A stretch of 33,074 nt of DNA from Phycisphaerales bacterium (lineage in GTDB: Bacteria > Planctomycetota > Phycisphaerae > Phycisphaerales > UBA1924). Shown in pieces: positions 16,441 to 24,458 of this stretch (positions are counted from its first letter, which is position 1; each line of letters starts with the position of its first letter). The stretch is taken from assembly GCA_016793015.1 (NCBI GenBank), contig JAEUJD010000028.1:1-33074 (forward strand). Direction: 5' to 3'. Below the pieces are notes generated by a model. The model had not been told where the DNA came from. It saw only the letters and a program-made list of their open reading frames with translations, and searched no databases. Made by a program: the position numbers and the translations under genes.

Positions 16441-16673
16441 ACCTTTCACGGGTTTCCAGCGCTTGATTCTGAATGGCCACAAGGTCCGGATATCTATTTG
16501 AACCGGGCCTCGGAGGCGGCAGCCCTTCGATTGGCTCGGAAAAGAAGCCTTTGTTGAGGGTTCTGATGGCAGAATGGCGTCTTGGACTGAGAATGACCGG
16601 AAAGATCGTCGATAGCGAGCCACTGCCGCCGGGCGAAGTGCCCCAGTTTGCGCGGCCCTTGGAGAATCAAACG

Positions 16674-17747
16674 ATGAAGAGCGGAATGAACAAACTCGGC
16701 GTGCTGGTGGCTGTGGCGGGTCTCGCGCTTTGCGCAACGGCCCAGGTGACGACCCCCCCGGCGCAGAAACCCGAGGGCTGGCCGAAAGAGACGCCGATCC
16801 AGGCGCACGAGACCAAGCACGAGACGATCAGCGCTGAAGAAGCCGTTCGTCGCGGAATGATCGCTCCGAACTCGACCACCCCTACGGCGAACGCGCCGGC
16901 CAATCCGCAGGTGCAGCCCGCCGCGGTCCCCGCGCCCGAGGCGCCGATGACCAAGGAGCAGATGCACACGAACTATGACCAGTGGGAGCGCGACGGCTCC
17001 GGTCACGTGATCAAGCTCGACCGCCCGCTCCAGTGGGCCGCGATCGAGCGCAACAAGACGATCACGCCCGCGACCCGCAAGAAGATCGAGGCGTTCATCG
17101 AACAGCGTCGCGCCAAGGTCGAAGCCATTGTTTTCGAGAACATCGACAAAGTGCGTCAGCTCGACAGCGGCGTGCTCGAGACTTTCTCGATGGGCGAGCG
17201 TGAGAACCTCCAGCAGGTGCTCGCCGCCACCAAACCCTTCCAGCCGCTCGGCCAGTTCGCGACCGAACTCAAGAAGGCCGACCTCTTCACGCAGAACAAC
17301 GTTCAGCAGCACCAGATCATCGTCGACGACTACCGCCGCCTGATGCTCGACGACATGAAGCGCGATACGGCGGCTGCCGGAAGCCCCGGTTCGAGCACCG
17401 ACCTCGTTTCCCGCGCGATGTTCCTGACCATGGCCGACGAGGCCCGTCAGGTCTATTACTGGATGCTCGCCGACAGCGTCAACAACGCCGCCGAGCGCGT
17501 CACCGAGATCGGCGTCTCCGCCGAAGTCGCTCCGCAGGTCACCGAGTTCTTCACCCAGGCCAAGAACTCCAAGGACGAGTCCGAGCGCATCGCCAAGATG
17601 CGTCAGGCCGTCGCGCTGATGACCCCGGAGCAGACGCGTGCACTGGTCGCGCCGGTCGTCAAGCAGTCCACGGCTGCCGCGTCGCAGACTTCGGGCCAGG
17701 CCCCGAACAACGCGACGACCGATGCCAGCAAGGCCGGCGATCGGTAA
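16674..17747 (+). CDS. Secreted protein of unknown function, paralogue B
   Basis: ATG 16674 is chosen because GGAGA lies 8 nt upstream and a signal peptide begins there (MKSGMNKLGVLVAVAGLALC, cleavage near ATA-QV). The frame is open further upstream to 16473, but that part has no signal-like start. The 357-residue product has a Pro/Ala-rich linker to about residue 85 and then a mostly helical, Gln- and charge-rich body. The C-terminus is a low-complexity tail rich in Thr, Ala and Asn. Similarity to the preceding gene, in the same order along the chain, suggests an ancient duplication. No enzymatic motif is visible. A periplasmic or envelope role is inferred from the signal only. Confidence 0.65.
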   Translation: MKSGMNKLGVLVAVAGLALCATAQVTTPPAQKPEGWPKETPIQAHETKHETISAEEAVRRGMIAPNSTTPTANAPANPQVQPAAVPAPEAPMTKEQMHTNYDQWERDGSGHVIKLDRPLQWAAIERNKTITPATRKKIEAFIEQRRAKVEAIVFENIDKVRQLDSGVLETFSMGERENLQQVLAATKPFQPLGQFATELKKADLFTQNNVQQHQIIVDDYRRLMLDDMKRDTAAAGSPGSSTDLVSRAMFLTMADEARQVYYWMLADSVNNAAERVTEIGVSAEVAPQVTEFFTQAKNSKDESERIAKMRQAVALMTPEQTRALVAPVVKQSTAAASQTSGQAPNNATTDASKAGDR

Positions 17748-17819
17748 TCCGGCACTTCGTGGGTCGTTCCGGCGATCGGGCGCGCACCGCGTCCGGCGAC
17801 GGCAAACAATGCCCCCGAG

Positions 17820-19598
17820 ATGACCAGCCCCGAAACGCTCTATCAAAAAGCCGTTCAGACGGCAAACCAAGGCAACTACGAGCTCGCGCAGATCTTTCTG
17901 CGCGAGCTTTTATCTGCGCACCCCCACGTCGCCAAGGCCCATCACCTGATGGCCACGACGATGATGAAGATGGGCACGCTCGATAAGGCCTTGCCCCACG
18001 CGCGCCTCGCGGCACAGCTCCAACCAACCAACGCCGCGTCGCGCTGGGTGCTTGGCATCTGCCTTTCCAACGGGGGCGACCTCGTCAACGCGATTCGCGA
18101 ATTCCGGGCCGGCTGCGAACTCTCTCCCAACGACCCGCAGGCGTGGAACAACCTCGGGCAGTCGATGCTCGAAGCCCGCCAGTACTCCCAGGCCGAAACC
18201 GCGCTCCGGCGCGGGCTGGCGCTCACGACCTCGATCCCGCAGCTCTCGATCGGCCTCGCGTGGGCTTTGTTCCATTCGGGGCGCGCCGAAGAAGCGCTCG
18301 CCGTCGCGCAAGCGCAGAACGCCCGAACGCCGAACGAGATCCCCATCCTCGCGATGATCGCGATTCTCTCTCTGTACAAGACCGATGCAACCAATGAGGA
18401 CCTCCGCCTCGCACACGTGGAACTCGGCCGTCGCGTCGAAGCGACAACGCCCCTTAGCCCGATCCGCGTGCCCGACCCGACGCCGGCAGATGTCGACCGC
18501 ACGCTCCGCGTCGGATTCATCTCTCCCGATCTGTACGGCCACTCCGTCAGCCGTTTTCTTGAGCCGATCCTCCGGCACTGCGACAGAACCAAGCTGGTCC
18601 CCGCTCTCTACTCGTGCTACCACCTGCGCGACGAAATCTCGGGGCGCCTCGAGAGCATGTGCGGCCTGTGGTGCGACGTTTTCAAGATCGGGGATCAGAT
18701 GGCCGCGGGCGAGATGCGCCGGCACGGCCTTGACATCGTGATCGACCTCGCCGGGCACACTCCGCTGAACCGTTCGACGCTCCTCTGCCACCGACCCGCG
18801 CCGATCACGATGACGTACCTGGGCTACCCGCACTCGACGGGGTACACCCGCGCGGACTATCGCATCGTCGATTCGATCACCGATCCGCCCGGGGAGAGCG
18901 ATCTGTGCTCGACCGAAAAATTGCTCCGGCTTGATCCGTGCTTCCTCTGCTTCGTCCCGCCCTTCGAGCCGCCGGAGCTGCCCGATCCGGTTCTCGAAGA
19001 TTCGACCCCGATCACCTTCGGCACGTTCAACAGCGCCGCGAAGTTCTCTCCGTTCATCGTCGGTGTCTGGGCACGCATTCTCAAGGAGATGCCCGAGTCG
19101 AAGCTCGTTCTGAAGAGCTACCAGTTCTCCGATGAAATGGCCCGCAAGCACGTGCTGGGGCTGATCGAAAAGAACGGCGTCGATCCCGCCCGCGTCGAGC
19201 TGCTTCTCCAAATCCCGCAGACCAACGAACACCTGCGGGCTTATCACAAGATGCACATCGCGCTCGATGCCTTCCCGTATCACGGAACCACGACGACCTG
19301 CGAAGCGCTGCTCATGGGCGTCCCCGTCATCACACTCGCCGGAGACAGCCACCGCTCGCGCGTGGGTGTTTCGCTCTTGAACGCTGTGGGCATGCCCGAG
19401 CTCATTGCCCAATCCGCCGATGAGTACGTCCACAAAGCCGTGGCTCTCGCCCGCGATCGCGCTCGTCTCACGCAGTACCGTCGCACGCTGCGGGCCCAGA
19501 TGGAATCGAGCGTCCTGATGGATGGTCCCGGCTTCTTCGCCCGATTCGAGAAGCTCCTCCGTGACGTTTGGCGTGCAAAGTGCCTCGCCCCTCGATAG
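17820..19598 (+). CDS. TPR-containing O-GlcNAc-transferase-like glycosyltransferase (GT41)
   Basis: A 592-residue protein without a signal peptide. Residues 1-205 are about five tetratricopeptide repeats (for example NDPQAWNNLGQSMLEARQYS at 104-123), which in this family bind protein substrates. Residues 228-585 form the two-lobed GT41 catalytic region: LRVGFISPDLYGHSVSRF (His241 at the position of the conserved His of human OGT), DIVIDLAGHTPLNRST (305-320), RPAPITMTYLGYPHSTG (325-341), FGTFNSAAKFSP (400-411, Lys408 equivalent to the UDP-binding Lys), and LDAFPYHGTTTTCEALLMGV (482-501). GT41 enzymes add GlcNAc or other sugars to Ser/Thr of cytosolic proteins. Substrate and sugar donor are unknown here. 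The ATG is preceded by CCCGAG, a weak ribosome site. Confidence 0.88.
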   Translation: MTSPETLYQKAVQTANQGNYELAQIFLRELLSAHPHVAKAHHLMATTMMKMGTLDKALPHARLAAQLQPTNAASRWVLGICLSNGGDLVNAIREFRAGCELSPNDPQAWNNLGQSMLEARQYSQAETALRRGLALTTSIPQLSIGLAWALFHSGRAEEALAVAQAQNARTPNEIPILAMIAILSLYKTDATNEDLRLAHVELGRRVEATTPLSPIRVPDPTPADVDRTLRVGFISPDLYGHSVSRFLEPILRHCDRTKLVPALYSCYHLRDEISGRLESMCGLWCDVFKIGDQMAAGEMRRHGLDIVIDLAGHTPLNRSTLLCHRPAPITMTYLGYPHSTGYTRADYRIVDSITDPPGESDLCSTEKLLRLDPCFLCFVPPFEPPELPDPVLEDSTPITFGTFNSAAKFSPFIVGVWARILKEMPESKLVLKSYQFSDEMARKHVLGLIEKNGVDPARVELLLQIPQTNEHLRAYHKMHIALDAFPYHGTTTTCEALLMGVPVITLAGDSHRSRVGVSLLNAVGMPELIAQSADEYVHKAVALARDRARLTQYRRTLRAQMESSVLMDGPGFFARFEKLLRDVWRAKCLAPR

Positions 19599-19610
19599 CC
19601 ATCGCGGATG

Positions 19611-19650
19611 CATTCTTTTAACTAAGTCATTTTAAAATAAAGCTTTACGA
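19611..19650 (+). promoter_or_regulatory. AT-rich island between the GT41 and PP2C genes
   Basis: About 40 nt with strikingly low GC for this DNA, containing the palindromes TTTTAAAA and AAAGCTTT and a TAAAAT hexamer at 19633-19638. It may hold a promoter for the downstream phosphatase gene or an A/T-binding protein site. No clear hairpin terminator is formed. Confidence 0.3.
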
Positions 19651-19694
19651 GAAGACGAGGCGTGGCTCCCGGCCCGCGAGCCACCGTCGCGCGC

Positions 19695-19700
19695 TACCAT
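19695..19700 (+). promoter_or_regulatory. Putative -10 box TACCAT, leaderless start of the PP2C gene
   Basis: TACCAT is followed by 7 nt and the ATG at 19708, with no Shine-Dalgarno in between. It competes with the AT-rich region upstream as the promoter. Confidence 0.35.
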
Positions 19701-19707
19701 CACCCGA

Positions 19708-21474
19708 ATGTCCCCCTCCGGCGCGATCGTTCCCGGCCAGCCGCTCCCTTCGGGTGAGCGGGAGGCTGAAAGTGCGAAGGCCCCCAGCCCCGAAGCAGCC
19801 GCGCGCCCGGGTCTTTCCATCTCCGATTTTCTCTCCGACGGCTCGCTCGTCCGCCTGTGCGACGAACTCACCCGCCTTGCCGGCGTGCGGGTCGAGCTGC
19901 TCGACGCCAAGGGCCGCGCCATCCGCATGAGCGAGCGGGGATGGTTTGTCGAGCAGGGCGAACCGGTGCCGCTGCCTGATGGCGCCATGAGCGTTCCGCT
20001 CACGGTCGAAGGCCGCTCCATCGGCGCCTTCGCGGTCTCGGCGTTTGCTTCCGATCAGTCCGATGAAGAATCGCGCCAGTCTCTTCATCGCGTTGTCACG
20101 CTGCTGGCCGCGACAACCTCCGAGCTCTGCGAACACGAACTCGATCTCCGCCATCGCGTCAAAGAAGCCAGTGCGCTCTACAAGCTCAGCACCATGCTGC
20201 CCCGCGCCACCAGCGTCGATCGCGTGCTGCAGGTCGCGCTCGAACTCGCTCTCGATGTCCTCGAGCTCGATTGTGGCGGCGTCGTGCTCGTTCCCGAAGA
20301 AACCGAAGAAGTTTCCGAGATCCGGGGTTCTACCGAAGAAGACCTCGTGCTCATCGCCAGCAAGGGCTTGAGCGATCAATGGCTCGACGACCCGCGCCCA
20401 CTGAGCAAGGACCGCCTTTTCGACCGCCTCGCCATCGGGGGCGAACTGGTCATCAGCGAGAACCTGGCGGAAGACGGCCGCGTCTTCGAGCCCGAGCGCT
20501 TGAAAGTCGAAAAACTCGGCGCCGCCATCCACGCCGGGCTCGCGTTCCAGGGGCGTCCGATCGGCGTCATGCGTCTCTATTCGCAGAATCCACGCACGTT
20601 TGAAGAGTCCGACAAGCGCGTCCTCCGCTCGATCGCCTCGCAGGCCGCCGTGGCCGTGCAGCAGGCCCGGCTGCTCAAATTGCAGGAAGACGATCAGCGC
20701 ATCCAGCGCCAGCTTGCACTCGCGGGCGACGTGCAGCGGCGCATGCTGCCACGCTTTGTACCTGCCGCAACCAAAGACTTCAAAAACCTCGACATCGCGG
20801 CCAAGTACATCCCGAGCTTCGAACTCGGTGGCGATTTCTACGACTTCATCGGTCTCACCGGACACATGGGGATTGTGGTCGGCGACGTCGTAGGCAAGGG
20901 AGTTGCCGCGGCACTCCTCATGTCCGCCGTGCGGGCAAGCCTTCGCGCCCACGCACAAGGCGTCTACGACCTCGACGAGGTCATCAGCCGCGTGAACATC
21001 GCGCTCTGCCGCGACACGCTGGATAATGAATTCGCCACGCTGTGGTACGGCGTGCTCGACCCGGTGAAGCTGCGCCTGACGTACTGCAGCGCGGGCCACG
21101 AACCGCCCATGATCGTCCGCGTTCCCGAACATCGCGCCCCGGGCCTCGCCGACATCGACGAGCTCGCCGTCGGCGGCATGGTCGTGGGCATCGATCGCAG
21201 CCAGCGTTATCAGCGAGCCGTCTACGACATGCACCCGGGCGATGTGCTCATCGCCTACACCGATGGCGTGGTCGACACCGTGAACTTCGATCGCCAGAAG
21301 TTTGGCAAGAAGCGGCTTCGCGCGTGCATTCTCGAGATCCTCAAAACGAATCCGAAGGCAACAGCAACCGATATCACCGAGCACATCCACTGGAGCTTGC
21401 GTCAGTTCGCGGGGCTGGCCCCGAGGCCGGACGACGAGACGATCGTGGTGATGAGGCCGTGGGCGAAGACGTAA
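19708..21474 (+). CDS. PocR/GAF-sensor PP2C (SpoIIE/RsbU-type) serine phosphatase
   Basis: A 588-residue cytosolic signalling protein. Residues 36-145 resemble a PocR-type ligand-sensing domain (LVRLCDELTRLAGVRVELLD, then PLTVEGRSIGAFAVS). Residues 150-323 are a GAF domain (LDVLELDCGGVVLVP, GLAFQGRPIGVMRLYS). A coiled linker LQEDDQRIQRQLALAGDVQ leads to the SpoIIE/PPM domain (340-585) with metal-binding residues in FELGGDFYDF (371-380), VVGDVVGKGVAAALLMSAVR (390-409), AYTDGVVD (516-523) and PDDETIVV near the end. Such enzymes usually dephosphorylate an anti-sigma-factor antagonist (STAS) protein to start a partner-switching response. No STAS or anti-sigma kinase gene is adjacent, so the target lies elsewhere. 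Confidence 0.88.
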   Translation: MSPSGAIVPGQPLPSGEREAESAKAPSPEAAARPGLSISDFLSDGSLVRLCDELTRLAGVRVELLDAKGRAIRMSERGWFVEQGEPVPLPDGAMSVPLTVEGRSIGAFAVSAFASDQSDEESRQSLHRVVTLLAATTSELCEHELDLRHRVKEASALYKLSTMLPRATSVDRVLQVALELALDVLELDCGGVVLVPEETEEVSEIRGSTEEDLVLIASKGLSDQWLDDPRPLSKDRLFDRLAIGGELVISENLAEDGRVFEPERLKVEKLGAAIHAGLAFQGRPIGVMRLYSQNPRTFEESDKRVLRSIASQAAVAVQQARLLKLQEDDQRIQRQLALAGDVQRRMLPRFVPAATKDFKNLDIAAKYIPSFELGGDFYDFIGLTGHMGIVVGDVVGKGVAAALLMSAVRASLRAHAQGVYDLDEVISRVNIALCRDTLDNEFATLWYGVLDPVKLRLTYCSAGHEPPMIVRVPEHRAPGLADIDELAVGGMVVGIDRSQRYQRAVYDMHPGDVLIAYTDGVVDTVNFDRQKFGKKRLRACILEILKTNPKATATDITEHIHWSLRQFAGLAPRPDDETIVVMRPWAKT

Positions 21475-21500
21475 CACGTCCGGCGGCTTGGGGCGACTTT

Positions 21501-22733
21501 TCAATCAAGCGCCGCCGCCGCCTCAAACTTCGGCGTTGGATTCGTCAACGCCAGCATCCGATCGAGCGCCTTTAACGCATCCCGCCTCGCCTCCGGATGC
21601 ACCGTGACCGCATTGATCACCTTCGGCTTCCCGTCCTTGCCGTACATCCCCGCGAGATGATCGAGCACCCAAAGCAAGTGAGGCTGATCGATCCGGAACA
21701 TCGTGGTGCACAGGCACTGGCAATCGCTCAGAATCCGCACATGCACGCCCCGCTCCTTTGCTTCGCGGGCGAGCCGGTTTACGAGATGCACTTCCGTCCC
21801 CACCGCCCAATGCGAACCGATCGACGCTTCGCGGATCGTCTTGATGATGAATTCTGTCGAACCGGCCAGATCGCTCTTGTCCACCACTTCCTTGCAGCAC
21901 TCAGGGTGAACCAGAATCGTGGTGCGCCGATGCTCCGGATGCGCGAGGTCGTCGGCTCGGATCTGGTCGCAGTGCTCGGGACGGAACAACTTGTGCACGG
22001 AGCAGTGCCCGGCCCACAGAATCGCCTTCGACCGCAGCAATTGTTCCGGTGTTGCACCGCCGAGCTCATCGCCCTTGTTTGCCCGCTTCGGATCGTAAAG
22101 ACAGGACTCCGTTGCGACATCGATGCCGAACTTCGCCGCCGTGTTGCGTCCGAGATGCTGATCGGGCAGGAACAACACCTTCGCATTCGGATGCTGCGAC
22201 ATCGCCCACGCAAACACCTTGTCCGCGTTCGAACTCGTGCAGCACGCTCCACCGTTTGCACCCACAAACGCCTTGATCGCCGCCGTGCTGTTCACATAGG
22301 TGATCGGCACAACCTTGCCACGCCAGCCCTGTGCCGCGAGCGATTCGTGGATCGCATTCCACGCTTCGACCGTGTCGTCGTAATTCGCCATGTCGGCCAT
22401 CGAGCATCCGGCGGAGAGATCGGGCAGGATCACGCTCACCGAATCGGGCGTGAGCATGTCGGCGGTTTCGGCCATGAAGTGCACGCCGCAGAAGACCACC
22501 CATTTCACGGGCCGATCCTTCGGGGCACTCGTCGCGAGCCGCGCGGCGATCTGGCTCAGCTTCAGCGAATCACCGATGTGATCCGCGTGGGCGATGATCT
22601 CATCGACCTGGTAGTGATGGCCGAGAATGACGAGAGAAGACCCCATCTCCCGCTTGCGCTGGGCGATTCCCGCAGCGAGTTCCTCGCCGGTCATCTTCGT
22701 GTATTTCTCAGGTAAGGATGGTTGCCAGAGCAC
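21501..22733 (-). CDS. nadA: Quinolinate synthase A
   Basis: A 410-residue [4Fe-4S] enzyme that condenses iminoaspartate with dihydroxyacetone phosphate to quinolinate in de novo NAD synthesis. It begins at GTG 22733. Signatures: ILGHHYQVDEI (36-46), DSLKLSQ (55-61), FCGVHFMAETA (81-91), DLSAGCSMAD (105-114, cluster ligand Cys110), YVNSTAAIKA (146-155), LFLPDQHLGRN (187-197), WAGHCSVH (240-247, ligand Cys244), HPECC (276-280), and a last Cys cluster SDCQCLC (336-342) supplying the third ligand. The spacing follows the Bacillus-type, longer NadA. nadB and nadC are not adjacent. It converges with the PP2C gene, 26 bp apart. A ribosome site before GTG is weak. Confidence 0.93.
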   Translation of the reverse strand: MLWQPSLPEKYTKMTGEELAAGIAQRKREMGSSLVILGHHYQVDEIIAHADHIGDSLKLSQIAARLATSAPKDRPVKWVVFCGVHFMAETADMLTPDSVSVILPDLSAGCSMADMANYDDTVEAWNAIHESLAAQGWRGKVVPITYVNSTAAIKAFVGANGGACCTSSNADKVFAWAMSQHPNAKVLFLPDQHLGRNTAAKFGIDVATESCLYDPKRANKGDELGGATPEQLLRSKAILWAGHCSVHKLFRPEHCDQIRADDLAHPEHRRTTILVHPECCKEVVDKSDLAGSTEFIIKTIREASIGSHWAVGTEVHLVNRLAREAKERGVHVRILSDCQCLCTTMFRIDQPHLLWVLDHLAGMYGKDGKPKVINAVTVHPEARRDALKALDRMLALTNPTPKFEAAAALD

Positions 22734-22805
22734 GACAGTTTCCAGCGGCCCACCAAGGCTTCAGAAACTTTAGGTTTGCCGCGGCATCCAGACCGCACGC
22801 GGCAA

Positions 22806-23246
22806 TCAGGCCGCCAGCCGCGCCTTCTGCACGCTCTTGAACTGCACCGCCGCGGCCTGGCGCCCGCCGTCCATCGAGATAATCCGGAGCACCCGGCCCG
22901 GAATCGACGAATCCTGGCGCACGACCGCGCCCGAGTTCCATCCGACGATCACCGAGATGTCGTCGCCCACACTCAATTGCCGACCGGCATCCAGCCACAC
23001 CATCGCGCCGCCGACCGAGAAATCGTGCGTGCACGCCGGGATGTACAGCCTGCTTCCGAAGTGAAAAATCTTGCACGGCTTGCGGACATACATCCGGGTG
23101 TGCTGGCGCCGATCCGCGCCGACACCCTCCTGCGCCGCATCGATCGACTTGGGCTCGATGCGCGCGATCGGATCATGGCCGGAGTTGCCGTTTGGGTTGT
23201 TGCTTGGATTGTTGATCTGGGAGTTTGACGGGCTGTTGGTGGACAT
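22806..23246 (-). CDS. PilZ-domain protein (probable c-di-GMP receptor)
   Basis: A 146-residue protein. ATG 23246 is chosen because GAGGAG stands just upstream and everything before it lacks similarity. Residues 1-45 are a polar Asn/Ser-rich tail. The PilZ domain spans about 45-138: RQHTR (47-51) gives the R-x3-R switch, and DFSVGG (75-80) gives the D-x-S-x2-G motif that together bind cyclic di-GMP. VGDDISVIVGW and GRVLRII fit the beta-barrel. It is a single-domain protein, so it probably acts by contacting another protein in motility, secretion or polysaccharide output. It lies upstream of nadA in the same direction with a 72-nt gap; the two need not be an operon. Confidence 0.8.
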   Translation of the reverse strand: MSTNSPSNSQINNPSNNPNGNSGHDPIARIEPKSIDAAQEGVGADRRQHTRMYVRKPCKIFHFGSRLYIPACTHDFSVGGAMVWLDAGRQLSVGDDISVIVGWNSGAVVRQDSSIPGRVLRIISMDGGRQAAAVQFKSVQKARLAA

Positions 23247-23277
23247 GCCGCTGCTCCTCGTTCGACCAGCCGCAATC

Positions 23278-23293
23278 GGGCCATCCATGGCCC
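23278..23293. promoter_or_regulatory. Inverted repeat upstream of the PilZ gene, possible operator
   Basis: GGGCCAT and ATGGCCC are perfect 7-bp arms separated by CC. The site is 32 nt upstream of the PilZ start in the 215-nt divergent gap before the GT2 gene. A TTGACG hexamer on the minus strand (23412-23417) could be a distant -35, but its -10 is poor. No known regulator site is recognised. Confidence 0.3.
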
Positions 23294-23449
23294 TTGTGCA
23301 CCCGACGCGTCGGTGGTCGCTTCGGGTTCGCGGTCTGGCGGACCTGAGCGCATCGGCTTCGGGGGCCGGTCCACTTTCGCGGACCTTCCGAAAATCCATC
23401 GTTTTTTCGAGCGTCAAGGCCGGATCAATGCAAATGCCGCGCTCCAACC

Positions 23450-23455
23450 GATACT
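23450..23455 (+). promoter_or_regulatory. Putative -10 box GATACT, leaderless start of the GT2 gene
   Basis: GATACT (four matches to TATAAT) ends 6 nt before the GTG at 23462. No Shine-Dalgarno is seen. The spacing is the same as at 7444, 9664, 15511 and 28230. Confidence 0.33.
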
Positions 23456-23461
23456 CACGCC

Positions 23462-24448
23462 GTGCAAATCAGTGTGCTCCTCCCATCGCTCGGTTCGCCC
23501 GACCGCCTCGCCCGGTGCTTCGATGCGCTCGGAGCACAAACCCTGCCTTCCGACCGATTCGAAGTCCTCTATTGCACCAACGAGAAGGCAGGAACCGACC
23601 AGGCCGCCCGCTTCCGCCATGTCCCGTCCAGCGCCACATCTCTCGCGGCACGGCGCAACGCCCTTCTCGCTTCGGCACAAGGCGACGCCCTTCTCTTTCT
23701 CGCCGACGACGTCGTCCCGCTCCCCGACTGCCTCGAAGGTCACCTGAACGCCCAACAGGCACTCTCCGGCAAACCCGCCCTCGTCGTGGGCGCCGCCCCG
23801 GCCGTCATCCGCCTTCCCGACCGGCTGCTCGATCGCGTCGCCCGCGAGACCTCTCTGGTTTCATCCCTCGACCAGATGGAGAAGCACAGCGCGAGCATCG
23901 AACGAGACTGGTCCTTCCGGAACGCCCTCTTCCTCAATGTGTCCATCCGCGCGATGGATGCCGCGGGCATGCGTTTCGATGAATCTGGTGAACACAGCGA
24001 ATACGCCGACCTCGAATGGGCCTGGCGCGTGACCTCGGCGCGTTCGCTGCCGGTGGTCTACCGCCCCCAGATCCGCGTCCGCCACGATTCCCGCATCGAG
24101 CCCGACGCGTTCCTCGATCGCGAGTACTCCCGGGGCATGCAGGCGTACCACATGGGCCTTCGCTATCCGCGATTCGCCAAGGCGCTCTTCGGGCGCGAGA
24201 TCGGCCAGGCCGATGAACTCCGCTACAGCCGCGCCTTTGTCGAAGCCGAGCGCGGGCTTGCCGAGCAACTCCGGCAGGAACTCTTCGCCCTCGCCGAGGT
24301 CAGCTCTGACTCCGCAACCCCGCAGGCCGTCGAATCCATCTACAACGAGCAGTCGCTGCTGAAGCGCTGGACGTGGCGCCTGGGGCTGATCGCGTCGGCC
24401 AACGCCGCGCGTGCCGTGGCAACTTCCCCGCTCGGGCTGGCCGCGTAA
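23462..24448 (+). CDS. Family 2 glycosyltransferase (GT-A fold)
   Basis: A 328-residue protein starting at GTG 23462. The N-terminus ISVLLPSLGSPDRLARCFDA (3-22) is the typical GT2 opening, followed by LAARRNALLASAQGDALLFL and the acidic metal/nucleotide motif LADDVVPLPDCL at about 80-91 (DD in place of D-x-D). SEYADLEWAWRV around 180 is the usual ED-like acceptor motif with Glu/Asp-x-Glu-Trp. The C-terminal third is helical. It likely transfers a nucleotide-activated sugar to a surface glycan or lipid carrier at the cytosolic face of the membrane; the sugar is unknown. A permease gene starts 10 nt after its stop. Confidence 0.8.
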   Translation: MQISVLLPSLGSPDRLARCFDALGAQTLPSDRFEVLYCTNEKAGTDQAARFRHVPSSATSLAARRNALLASAQGDALLFLADDVVPLPDCLEGHLNAQQALSGKPALVVGAAPAVIRLPDRLLDRVARETSLVSSLDQMEKHSASIERDWSFRNALFLNVSIRAMDAAGMRFDESGEHSEYADLEWAWRVTSARSLPVVYRPQIRVRHDSRIEPDAFLDREYSRGMQAYHMGLRYPRFAKALFGREIGQADELRYSRAFVEAERGLAEQLRQELFALAEVSSDSATPQAVESIYNEQSLLKRWTWRLGLIASANAARAVATSPLGLAA

Positions 24449-24458
24449 CGTCGAGCCT

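Noticed and set aside
16473..16673. Upstream extension of the second secreted paralogue
   Set aside because: ATG 16674 has a ribosome site and a clean signal peptide; the extension would bury the signal 67 residues inside the protein.
17910..19613. Long open frame (567 codons) on the minus strand opposite the GT41 gene
   Set aside because: Composition is Arg/Glu/Asp/Gly-rich without domain content; it is the usual antisense shadow of a GC-rich gene with strong third-position bias.
19645..21504. Long minus-strand open frame (619 codons) opposite the PP2C gene
   Set aside because: Antisense shadow; the plus-strand frame carries complete PocR, GAF and SpoIIE motifs.
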